NCBI GenBank assembly: GCA_016841675.1
Contig: JAENYQ010000008.1
Location: 1 to 64,000 of the forward strand
Direction of reading: 5' to 3'
Source of the DNA: Desulfotomaculum sp.
GTDB taxonomy: Bacteria > Bacillota > Desulfotomaculia > Desulfotomaculales > Desulfallaceae
DNA: 64,000 nucleotides
Part shown: one piece after another, positions 8,456-15,910 of the stretch
How positions within the stretch are numbered: position 1 is the stretch's first letter
How the letters are laid out: every line of letters begins with the position of its first letter
Position numbers and translations under genes: made by a program
The notes under the pieces: generated by a model
The model's database searches: none
Told to the model about the DNA's origin: nothing
Seen by the model: only the letters and a program-made list of their open reading frames with translations

Positions 8456-8647
8456 TTAAGAACGTACACGCCGTATGCGAATACAGTTACCTCTGGACCC
8501 TTTGAAAAGATCCCGGAACAGTTGGTCCAGTTCTGCTTGTTTAAGGCGAATTAAGCCCTCAGGATTGATTAAAGTGTCATTGACGAAAATACGTATATAA
8601 ACACGTTCTTTGGTCTCAACCACGGTAACAAGTTTATACTGGTTCAA
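8456..8647 (-). CDS. Small conserved-looking hypothetical protein
   Basis: A 63-residue protein beginning MNQYKLVTVVETKERVYIRI. The TTG at complement 8645-8647 is preceded by GGGAGGTGTTAAATCG, an excellent ribosome site; the longer open frame has none. It is charged, predicted alpha/beta, without cysteines or membrane segments, and ends in a very basic RIRRVRS. It is divergent from the metallophosphoesterase gene, 57 bases apart. I do not recognise the family. Confidence 0.6.
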   Translation of the reverse strand: MNQYKLVTVVETKERVYIRIFVNDTLINPEGLIRLKQAELDQLFRDLFKGSRGNCIRIRRVRS

Positions 8648-8704
8648 CGATTTAACACCTCCCGGTAGGGATAAATAGCTGGCATAAATACAGGAGGAAG
8701 AGCG

Positions 8705-9427
8705 TTGAATATATATGCCATCGGTGATCTGCACCTGTCTTTCGGGCAGGCGTTTGATTTAGAAGACTGGGAAAACAATTCCCAGTATAAACCAATGGAA
8801 GAAATAGACTCTTTTTGGCGGCAGCATGCCCGTAAAATATACGACAATTGGAACAGGATAGTAGCGCCGGGTGATGTGGTGCTGGTTCCTGGCGACATAT
8901 CCTGGGCCATGCGTCTGGATGAGGCTAGGTACGATCTGGATTTTTTAAGCTTGTTTAATGGTTTGATTGTATGCGTGCAGGGTAACCATGATTACTGGTG
9001 GCAGAGTGTTTCCCGAGTCAGGTCCTTTGCTCCGCCCAACATGAGGTTCATTCAAAATGATTATGTAGAGGTCGGCGGCATGAAGTTCTGCGGAAGCAGA
9101 GGATGGGTTTGCCCCAACAGCTCGCTTTTTAAAGAAGGGGATGAAAAGATTTACCGCCGGGAATTGATTAGAATGGAAAATTCACTGCGTATCGCGGGCG
9201 AAGGGCAAAAAGTAGTGTTAACGCACTATATGCCTACCAGTGAGAAACACGAGTATTCACAATTTGTTCAGCTTTTTAATGCGTACGACGTTGAGACAGT
9301 GGTGTACGGGCACCTGCATGCCAGGGCGTGCCGTTACCGGCTTCCAGACCAGGTCTGGGGTATCAATTTCCACCTGGTCAGTGCCGATTATCTAGGTTTT
9401 AATCCCAAATTAATTTGCTCAATTTAA
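8705..9427 (+). CDS. Calcineurin-like metallophosphoesterase
   Basis: A 240-residue cytoplasmic phosphoesterase. The five metal-binding blocks are visible: GDLHL at the N-terminus, PGDISWAM, QGNHDYWW, LTHYMPT and YGHLHA. The TTG start lies behind AGGAGGAAGAG. There is no signal peptide or membrane helix. Proteins of this compact type (COG1768-like) are predicted phosphohydrolases without a settled substrate. Its stop overlaps the stop of the convergent zinc-knuckle gene by four bases. Confidence 0.88.
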   Translation: MNIYAIGDLHLSFGQAFDLEDWENNSQYKPMEEIDSFWRQHARKIYDNWNRIVAPGDVVLVPGDISWAMRLDEARYDLDFLSLFNGLIVCVQGNHDYWWQSVSRVRSFAPPNMRFIQNDYVEVGGMKFCGSRGWVCPNSSLFKEGDEKIYRRELIRMENSLRIAGEGQKVVLTHYMPTSEKHEYSQFVQLFNAYDVETVVYGHLHARACRYRLPDQVWGINFHLVSADYLGFNPKLICSI

Positions 9428-10266
9428 TTCTCGTCGTTCTCAAGGGACATAAAACAATCCCGGTGGCCGAATATGAACTCCTTGCCTAATAAGGCGTGTA
9501 CAGCCTTATCGCCGGCGGGGATTTCACGTTGGCATACCAGGCAGGGTTTGGTTTCCTTATTTGGAAGCATCACACCGATTAAAGCTTCATTTTTCCACAT
9601 TAGGTTTACTGGTTCAAATTTGTTCTTGTGTGGCTTTACAGGTGTACAGCCGGGATGGTAGTATCGGCTTTTTTTCTTGCCGTGCTCCCTGTATCTGTAC
9701 TGCACCATCGGTGTATAGGGCTGAATTTTTTCTCGGCAGCGGGAACACTTTCTAACATGCCCGGTATTGGCTCTGAGGATATATTTGAACTGCGCCGGTT
9801 TGCAGCGCACACGCATATCCTTAATGAACTGGTTGCGGGATGGGTCTTCTTTAATCCAGGCGTCCACAAAGCGGTAGAACTCCCGGTAATTTCGCTCTTC
9901 CAGTTGGATATCCGCCGGAAAGCCTGCATCCACGATTTGTTCTTGAAAAGAACTTTCAGCTACGTCGTGGGCCAGGCCGTCCATTTTAGCCATTTCCCAG
10001 TGGTAGCCATTTTCGGTAAGCCATTTATGCAAGTTGTAAAACAGGTTGCTGGAACATACGTAAAGAAAGTCTTCTTTGGTAACTCCAGCTTCATGGATCA
10101 TTTCCAGTACCTTATTAAATACCATCTCTTCAACGGAAATGCTATTTCCCCAGGTAATCGGCAAAATTCTTTGATGGATACGCCTTGGGTTTTCACTGAC
10201 CAGAACCAAAACCTCAGAAAAGGCTCTACAGCCGCCGCCTGCATCTTCAATATACCAGTATGTCAT
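9424..10266 (-). CDS. Unknown protein with two C-terminal zinc-knuckle motifs
   Basis: A 280-residue protein I do not recognise. It starts MTYWYIEDAG. Residues 30-170 are mixed helix and strand without clear motifs. Two zinc-binding-like modules follow: CSRCREKIQPYTPMVQ then YHPGC, and CLVCQREIPAG then GHRDC. Each has the CxxC...HxxC or HxxxC layout of treble-clef fingers such as PARP-type or LIM-like fingers. The upstream control region is shared with the divergent gene at 10432, which also begins with a CxxC knuckle. A nucleic-acid or protein-binding role is possible but unsupported. Confidence 0.7.
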   Translation of the reverse strand: MTYWYIEDAGGGCRAFSEVLVLVSENPRRIHQRILPITWGNSISVEEMVFNKVLEMIHEAGVTKEDFLYVCSSNLFYNLHKWLTENGYHWEMAKMDGLAHDVAESSFQEQIVDAGFPADIQLEERNYREFYRFVDAWIKEDPSRNQFIKDMRVRCKPAQFKYILRANTGHVRKCSRCREKIQPYTPMVQYRYREHGKKKSRYYHPGCTPVKPHKNKFEPVNLMWKNEALIGVMLPNKETKPCLVCQREIPAGDKAVHALLGKEFIFGHRDCFMSLENDEN

Positions 10267-10308
10267 CCGCGACCTCCGTTATAGATGCAACCACATAAGT
10301 TGGGACAT

Positions 10309-10340
10309 TAATTAATAGTATCTGTGATTACTATTAATTA
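10309..10340. promoter_or_regulatory. 12-base perfect inverted repeat in a divergent control region
   Basis: TAATTAATAGTA and TACTATTAATTA are exact inverses across eight bases. The site lies nine bases before a TTGACT -35-like hexamer (10349-10354) with an AT-rich -10 region reading toward the gene at 10432. It is between two divergent genes, as an operator would be. Confidence 0.55.
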
Positions 10341-10431
10341 GATTCTAGTTGACTTGCCTGTATTATGATATATTATAACATAAGCAGATGTTAAATGTCT
10401 TTGCATGTTTACAGCCCGGGAGGGGGATAAA

Positions 10432-10767
10432 ATGTCCATTTTCGTTTGCGATGTATGCGGTGAAGAAATTGCCTTGCATGAAGGGATTCTTACTTGGTCC
10501 AGGAACAACGACACCCTGTCAAATTTTAAATTGACCCATAAGAATGGCGACACCGGACGTGTCTGCCGCCCGGAAGAGAATAACCGCTTTAAGGATCTCT
10601 ATACATTAACCCTGATTAGCGGCTACCTGGAGTTTACAAAATATCTTTTTGAACGATGGGAAAATGGTTTTACCCTTAAGGATGCTGATATGTTGGAAAT
10701 TGTGCTGCAGCAATTGAATATGCATATGCACGAAAAGTTAATTATGTTAACAGAAGACGAAGAATGA
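10432..10767 (+). CDS. Hypothetical protein with N-terminal CxxC knuckle
   Basis: A 111-residue protein. The ATG at 10432 follows GGGAGGGGGATAAA. It opens with MSIFVCDVCGEEIALHEGIL, a half zinc-knuckle, and contains one later cysteine (RVCRPEE). The C-terminal half is helical and acidic, ending LTEDEE. I do not recognise the family. The similar knuckle in the divergent neighbour and the shared palindromic control region suggest the two genes are related in use. Confidence 0.7.
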   Translation: MSIFVCDVCGEEIALHEGILTWSRNNDTLSNFKLTHKNGDTGRVCRPEENNRFKDLYTLTLISGYLEFTKYLFERWENGFTLKDADMLEIVLQQLNMHMHEKLIMLTEDEE

Positions 10768-10823
10768 TAATACTTGAAGCCCTGGCATAACCGGGGTTGT
10801 TTTATTGTTAAGGATAGTTTACC

Positions 10824-10877
10824 AAAAAGGGGACAGGCTGCTTTTTTCGGTTTTTAAAAAATGCCTGTCCCCTTTTT
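10824..10877 (+). repeat. AAAAAGGGGAC hairpin repeat, copy 1
   Basis: AAAAAGGGGACAGGC pairs exactly with GCCTGTCCCCTTTTT over a loop containing CTTTTTTCGGTTTTT. The 3' T run means it can also act as a terminator for the gene at 10432. Related copies lie at 10906, 12572 and 24015. Confidence 0.8.
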
Positions 10878-10905
10878 GTCTTCTCATTGATAAGGAAAGT
10901 TTACG

Positions 10906-10956
10906 AAAGGGACACATTGCTTTTTTCAGTTTTTGAAAAAAACAATGTGTCCCTTT
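10906..10956 (+). repeat. AAAAAGGGGAC hairpin repeat, copy 2
   Basis: AAAGGGACACATTG pairs exactly with CAATGTGTCCCTTT. The loop again holds CTTTTTTCAGTTTTTGAAAA, the same layout as copy 1 with a different arm sequence. Confidence 0.8.
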
Positions 10957-11031
10957 ATTTTTCATACTTGTCTAGTATTTGTCACCGGTGGTTTACAAAC
11001 AATAAGTCAAAAAGAAATGGCGGTGTTTTAG

Positions 11032-11190
11032 TTGCAAGATAACAACAAAACATTTAAACACGAGCTGGTGCAGGAGAAATCTCCCATTGAATTGTGGGAC
11101 AAGGACGAGAAGGGCGAGGCCTTGCGTCAGAACCCTTACAAGACCCCGCCCAATAATTTAACGACCAAGCAGAAAAAGTACGGTTTTTAA
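11032..11190 (+). CDS. Small charged hypothetical protein
   Basis: A 52-residue reading frame from TTG 11032, starting MQDNNKTFKHELVQEKSPIE and ending KQKKYGF. It is highly charged and polar, with no cysteine and no hydrophobic stretch. The upstream ribosome site is weak (GGCGGTG). A strong terminator begins right after its stop codon, which supports it being a real transcript. Family unknown. Confidence 0.5.
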   Translation: MQDNNKTFKHELVQEKSPIELWDKDEKGEALRQNPYKTPPNNLTTKQKKYGF

Positions 11191-11236
11191 AAACCCGGCC
11201 AGTTTGCACTACCGTTGGTGTAAACTGGCCGGGTTT
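11191..11236. terminator. Bidirectional intrinsic terminator
   Basis: Nineteen-base arms (AAACCCGGCCAGTTTGCAC against GTGTAAACTGGCCGGGTTT) with a single non-Watson-Crick pair, ending in T or A runs on either strand. It lies between the convergent small gene and the aminotransferase gene and can serve both. Confidence 0.9.
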
Positions 11237-11253
11237 GATAATTTAGCAGGCTA

Positions 11254-12438
11254 TTACATGTTAAACTCTTTGGCCAGCGCTTCAAAAGCAGGCAGCGAAT
11301 TACGAATTATCTGCATGTCTACACAATAAGAAAGCCTGAAGAATCCGGGGCCACCAAATCCACTGCCTGGAACAAGCAGTAAGTTATATTTCTGGGCCTG
11401 CAGTACAAATTCCACGTCATCTGCAATGGGGCTTCGGGGGAATAAATAAAATGCGCCCATTGGTTTAACCAATTGGAAACCAAGGGTTACCAGATGGTTA
11501 TATAGCACGTCACGCTTTTCCATATATTCTCCGATATCCACGCTTTCGCGCTGCAACGGCGCCACCAGGCGCTGGGCCAGAGCCGGCGCATTGACGAAGC
11601 CCAAAGTACGGTTGCTGAATACCATACCTTCTAGCAAAAGCGGAGCATCCTCTATGGCCGGGTTGACGGCGATGTAACCGATGCGTTCTCCCGGCAGGGC
11701 CAGGTCCTTGCTGTGGGAAGTCACTACAATTGAGTTTTTGATGAATTTAAATATTTGCGGCACGGTTAATTCATCGTAAACTATTTTGGCGTAGGGTTCA
11801 TCCGATATAACGTAAATAGTGGTGCCTAGTTCTTGTTCTTTCTCTTCAAGCAGCCGGGCCAGGGTGGCCAGTGACTCGGCGGGATAAACTGCCCCGGTGG
11901 GGTTATTGGGCGAATTTAGCAATACCGCACGGGTTTGGGGACCTACTGCTGCCGCTACCGCCTCCGGATCAAGCTGGAAATCTTCACCGGTAGGGACTTC
12001 CTTAAAGGTGCCACCATGATTGTCGATGTAAAAACGGTACTCCACAAAATAAGGAGTTGGTATAATAACTTCCTCACCTGGATTTAATAGGGTTTTTAAT
12101 ACCGCGTTTAGGGCTCCCCCGGCTCCGCAGGTCATTACTATGTGGTCTGCGGTGACCGGTTGACCTGATTCTTCCGCTAGTACCTGGGCCACCGCCTGCC
12201 TGGTTTCAAGGTATCCAGCGTTGCTCATATATCTGTGCATTCCGGGCATAGGGTTTTGAGCCAGCTTGAGCAGTTCTTCATGAAACGCTCTAGGGGGTTC
12301 CACGTTGGGGTTACCTAGGGTGAAATCGTACACTTTATCGACGCCGTGAATGCGCCTCAGTCTTTCCCCTTCCTCAAACATTTTTCTAATCCATGATGAA
12401 GCAGATAAAAAATTTTCAATTTTACCGGCAATGGGCAT
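11254..12438 (-). CDS. Class I/II PLP-dependent aminotransferase
   Basis: A 394-residue fold-type I aminotransferase behind AAAGGAGGTTTATTTC. Family marks are FTLGNPNVEPP, TCGAGGALNAVL for phosphate binding, NSPNNPTGAVY, ISDEPYAKIVYD and the Schiff-base lysine in SHSKDLALPGERIGY, with the C-terminal arginine in FFRLSYC. This is the aspartate/aromatic aminotransferase-like group. The substrate cannot be fixed from sequence alone; aspartate, alanine, aromatic amino acids or LL-diaminopimelate-related roles are options. It is monocistronic, flanked by terminator-like hairpins on both sides. Confidence 0.9.
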   Translation of the reverse strand: MPIAGKIENFLSASSWIRKMFEEGERLRRIHGVDKVYDFTLGNPNVEPPRAFHEELLKLAQNPMPGMHRYMSNAGYLETRQAVAQVLAEESGQPVTADHIVMTCGAGGALNAVLKTLLNPGEEVIIPTPYFVEYRFYIDNHGGTFKEVPTGEDFQLDPEAVAAAVGPQTRAVLLNSPNNPTGAVYPAESLATLARLLEEKEQELGTTIYVISDEPYAKIVYDELTVPQIFKFIKNSIVVTSHSKDLALPGERIGYIAVNPAIEDAPLLLEGMVFSNRTLGFVNAPALAQRLVAPLQRESVDIGEYMEKRDVLYNHLVTLGFQLVKPMGAFYLFPRSPIADDVEFVLQAQKYNLLLVPGSGFGGPGFFRLSYCVDMQIIRNSLPAFEALAKEFNM

Positions 12439-12571
12439 GAAATAAACCTCCTTTTGAGATTGATGACGGCAGATGGTGTATTATTATGGTTATTATTTCT
12501 AGCTGGCTGTAGGAAATACCTGCATTAGACTAGAATAACAAAGTTAATGTTTTTCATTATTATATATCAAC

Positions 12572-12628
12572 AGGGGACAGACATTTTTTTCAAAAAACCG
12601 AAACAAGTTGCAGCCTATCCCCTTTTTG
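12572..12628. repeat. AAAAAGGGGAC hairpin repeat, degenerate copy
   Basis: AGGGGACAGAC faces GCCTATCCCCTTTTT across a loop with TTTTTTTCAAAAAACCG. The arms no longer match fully, so this copy is decaying. Confidence 0.6.
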
Positions 12629-12686
12629 TTCTTCATTGGAACAATTTAGGGCAAAATGTCGTCTATTTATGGCGTGGGGGTGAAAT

Positions 12687-13847
12687 ATGAATTTACATAA
12701 ATTTTTTTTAACGGTAATCGTATTATGTACGATAATGGTGTTGGGGGTACCCACGCCGGGTGCCGGCAATGAACCCGACCCAAAGACGACTTCTGTTAGG
12801 ACAAATATTTTTGCAGACGTTGACACGGAGCACTGGGCTTATGAGCCTATTATACGCATGGCGGAACGTAATGTTTTAAACGGGTATCCAGACGGCAGTT
12901 TTAAACCGCTGCGGCTGGTTTCCCGGGCTGAATTTGCCGCCATGCTGACCTCGGCTGCCGGTTTGGACGCGAATGGAACCAACGGGAATCAATTTGCCGA
13001 TATTCCCGAACGAATCTGGTTTCACCGTGCGGCAATGGCAGTTGCCCGGTATTTACCAGGTACTGTTGAGCAGGACGGTAAACGGTATTTTTTACCCCAT
13101 GATGATGCTACCAGGGAAGATGTGGTTGTGGCACTGGTTAAAGCGCTAGGGGCTGGCAGTCAGTATGCGGATCCGGGTGTTTTAAGGGCCCGGTTTACCG
13201 ATTATGAAGACCTTGATGTGGCAGCCAGGATGCCGCTGGCCTGGGCTTTCCAAAACGACTTACTCAGGGGTTTTCCGGACGGGACGCTGAAGCCCGATGA
13301 AGGTATATCCCGCGCTGAGGTGGCGGCATTGCTGCACAGAGCTTTCTTTATCGACACTTCTATCGAGGGGTTATTGGCCAGCCACCGGATTGAACATTTA
13401 AATGACAGTGACCGGGAATTAAACGACTCGATTACTGTATTACAGAGTAAGTACGGTGAAATAAAACTCGGTTCTATGCAGGGATATGGAATTGAATACT
13501 ACGCCCGGAAAGTAGCTCTCTACGAAGGTGAAAGCCCGCAGGTGTTATATTTTTTTGGTAATATTGAGCCCAGGTACCATAGCTGGGAGGCTGATTTTGA
13601 ACGTAATGCCGAGGGTGTGCGGAAATTGACTGAGGATGTGGCCCGGGAAACTGCCCGCCTGTACCCCCGGAATACAATTTTGGTGATGCTTGGGCACCAA
13701 ATCAAGTTCCTGTTTGACGTAAGCGGGATTTATGAAGCTAAATATCTGTCCAAGACTACGGATGGTTGGCAATTGAAACGCTTTTATACCGGGGTGATGG
13801 TTAAAGACGGAACAATTGTTGATACCTGGACCGAACAAAAATTTTAA
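12687..13847 (+). CDS. S-layer homology (SLH) domain exported protein
   Basis: A 386-residue secreted, cell-wall-anchored protein. Residues 1-28 form a signal peptide (positive start, hydrophobic LTVIVLCTIMVLGV, AG-type cleavage zone). Three SLH modules follow at about 48-90, 105-165 and 175-225, with FADVDTEHWAYEPI, GYPDGSFKP, SRAEFAAML, FTDYEDLDVA and GFPDGTLKP. SLH modules bind pyruvylated secondary cell-wall polymer. The C-terminal 150 residues (from about 235) contain no domain I recognise; they are mixed alpha/beta with many aromatic residues. ATG 12687 lies behind GGGGGTGA. It stands alone. Confidence 0.9.
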   Translation: MNLHKFFLTVIVLCTIMVLGVPTPGAGNEPDPKTTSVRTNIFADVDTEHWAYEPIIRMAERNVLNGYPDGSFKPLRLVSRAEFAAMLTSAAGLDANGTNGNQFADIPERIWFHRAAMAVARYLPGTVEQDGKRYFLPHDDATREDVVVALVKALGAGSQYADPGVLRARFTDYEDLDVAARMPLAWAFQNDLLRGFPDGTLKPDEGISRAEVAALLHRAFFIDTSIEGLLASHRIEHLNDSDRELNDSITVLQSKYGEIKLGSMQGYGIEYYARKVALYEGESPQVLYFFGNIEPRYHSWEADFERNAEGVRKLTEDVARETARLYPRNTILVMLGHQIKFLFDVSGIYEAKYLSKTTDGWQLKRFYTGVMVKDGTIVDTWTEQKF

Positions 13848-13864
13848 GTCTACCCTGAAAATAG

Positions 13865-14300
13865 ACTTTAGGTTGTTGCCCTGAGCGTAGCAAAGGATCT
13901 AGATTCCTCACTTCGTTCGGAATGACAATCCAAGCAGATCTTCATCCTTCTGATGGTGCCGCTAGCGGCATGGTGGTCTACCCTGAAAATAAACTTTGCT
14001 TTTGTCATCCTGAGTGCAGCGAAGGATCTTAAGGATCTAAATTCTTCACTTTGATCAGAATTACCATGCGTACTTGCACCACGATAAATGAATACAACTT
14101 ACCTTTGTTCAGATTAAGCTTGTCATCCTGAGCGATAGCGAAGGATCTTATCTTTAAGATTCTTCGCTGCGCTCAGAATGACAGGATCCTTTTTGATACT
14201 CATAGCAATGACAATCCAAGCAGATTCTCATCCTACTGATGATGCTGCGACAGCGGCGTGGGCTTCTACCCAGGGCACCCGCAAGGGGTGCCCCTACTTA
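13865..14300. repeat. Composite intergenic repeat block
   Basis: The whole gap between the SLH gene and the convergent phosphoesterase is repeats. CTACCCTGAAAATA occurs twice (13852 and 13981). GTCATCCTGAGnGnAGCGAAGGATCT hairpin cores lie near 13880-13926, 14005-14065 and 14120-14182. A module reading CACCACGATAAATGAATACA is near 14080 (found again near 31770 and 60080). A GGGCACCCGCAAGGGGTGCCCCTAC hairpin ends the block at 14273-14298. No coding frame is evident. Confidence 0.8.
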
Positions 14301-14310
14301 TGATCTGTTT

Positions 14311-15726
14311 TTATTCGCCGGCTTCTGTCTCGGAGTCTGCTCTTTCATACCGTTTTCTTTCCAGAGTAAAACCCTGGTCCGGCTTGATTACTGAGATGGA
14401 GTCAGCCGCAATCAGCCGCATTTTCTCGTTTTCCGGTTTAAAGTGCAGCAAAACTACCGAATATGGGATGTGCATTGCTTGCAGGCCACGCAGGCCGGAT
14501 GCCCCGGAGGTGCCCGCATTGACCAGCACACTGTTGGACCGGGTTTCCACTTTCAACTGGTGATTATGACCGAACAGGATAACCGGGGCCGAACCAACCA
14601 GTGACTGGGCCATTCTATCGTTGTGCAGCATTAGAATGTCGACTTCTGCCGGAAGTTGCCCCAGTTGATCCATCACTTGTACCACCAGTCGCGGGATATT
14701 ACTAAGGTCGGGCGGCAGTACCGTAGGCAGGGCGGAAGAAGGGTCCGGTACACCGTAGAAAACAAGGTTATTCATCTCCAGCATTCCGTTAACTACGGTT
14801 ACACCGGGAACCGCACCCATTCGATCCACTATAGACGGAGAATCGTGATTGCCGGCGATGAACAGGTAGGGAACATCCAACTGGTGCAGGCGGTCGATCA
14901 GCAAGGTTTCCAGCGGGCTGCCGAAGTCGCTGATATCGCCGGTGTCGATGATCATGTCCACCTTGAATAATTCAGTTATCTGCATCACGAAATCCATGCC
15001 GGCCGGGTTATTATGCAGGTCGGAAATATGCAGAATTTTAAAGCTGTCCTCATCTTCGCCCAAGGGCTGTAATTCGTTCACCTGGGCATATAATTGATTT
15101 AGACCGATGGCTACCTCCTCAAGCTGGTCACCAAGGGTTTCTATTTTACCCAAAGTCTCCTGGGCCATACTCACCATCCAGGGTGCCGCCCGAAGCACGC
15201 CTGAATACTGAGGGTTGCGGAAGGCACTTTGATCATAGGTCAAGTAGGTACTTAAAAGAAGCAAAGTGGTAAGCAGGAAACCGGCCATCAGGCCGGTAAT
15301 ATATTTACGGGGGTTTTTTGTGCGGGTCAGGTAGACACCAAGGGCACTACCCAACAGGGCCAGGACCAGTATTTGCAAAATAAAAAGTGCTGATACCCGC
15401 CTTAAGGCCAACCTGCCCTGGTTGATGAGTTCGTCCCGCTCCAGAGGCCCGGCCAGCAGTTGCTGCAACGGTTGGATGTCAATATTCTCCAGCCGCAGCT
15501 TAATTAACACCGGTGTGGCATGGGTGTGGGCCCTGACGGTGCCGAGAGGTGGTATTTCCACCTCGGTATAGCCGATTTCATGGAATTGCACTCCGACACG
15601 GAATTGCAAAGCCTCGATGTAGAAATTCATATGGCCGAAGATACTAATCAGAAACAGCGCGCCGACAATAGCCACTAGGGGGATGTAGAGTCTCTTTATT
15701 TTTTTTAAATCAAATTTTTTTGCCAT
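14311..15726 (-). CDS. Membrane-anchored metallophosphoesterase
   Basis: A 471-residue protein. Hydrophobic segments near residues 13-30 (LYIPLVAIVGALFLISIF), 110-130 and 142-162 anchor it, with an extracellular-type stretch between the first and second. A long helical link (about 185-220) leads to a C-terminal calcineurin-like domain with ISDLHNNPAG, IDTGDISDFGS, IAGNHDSPS, LHNDRMA and GHNHQ, giving the metal ligands. This resembles YkuE/YaeI-type membrane phosphoesterases. Substrate unknown. It is divergent from the DegT-family gene 180 bases away. Confidence 0.85.
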   Translation of the reverse strand: MAKKFDLKKIKRLYIPLVAIVGALFLISIFGHMNFYIEALQFRVGVQFHEIGYTEVEIPPLGTVRAHTHATPVLIKLRLENIDIQPLQQLLAGPLERDELINQGRLALRRVSALFILQILVLALLGSALGVYLTRTKNPRKYITGLMAGFLLTTLLLLSTYLTYDQSAFRNPQYSGVLRAAPWMVSMAQETLGKIETLGDQLEEVAIGLNQLYAQVNELQPLGEDEDSFKILHISDLHNNPAGMDFVMQITELFKVDMIIDTGDISDFGSPLETLLIDRLHQLDVPYLFIAGNHDSPSIVDRMGAVPGVTVVNGMLEMNNLVFYGVPDPSSALPTVLPPDLSNIPRLVVQVMDQLGQLPAEVDILMLHNDRMAQSLVGSAPVILFGHNHQLKVETRSNSVLVNAGTSGASGLRGLQAMHIPYSVVLLHFKPENEKMRLIAADSISVIKPDQGFTLERKRYERADSETEAGE

Positions 15727-15910
15727 ATGGTTCTCCTGGATGCAATTATTTAAAGCTAATTTGTAAATGTCGTTAAATAGCTGGGGCGAAACACCAATGA
15801 ATTCATTAATATCTTGACCGAACAGGGTAATTATTAAAAGATATTAAAGATTTTATTTTTAGATCAATAAAAAATTATGATTAGAGGGGGAAAGGGCCAA
15901 AACAGCCCGC

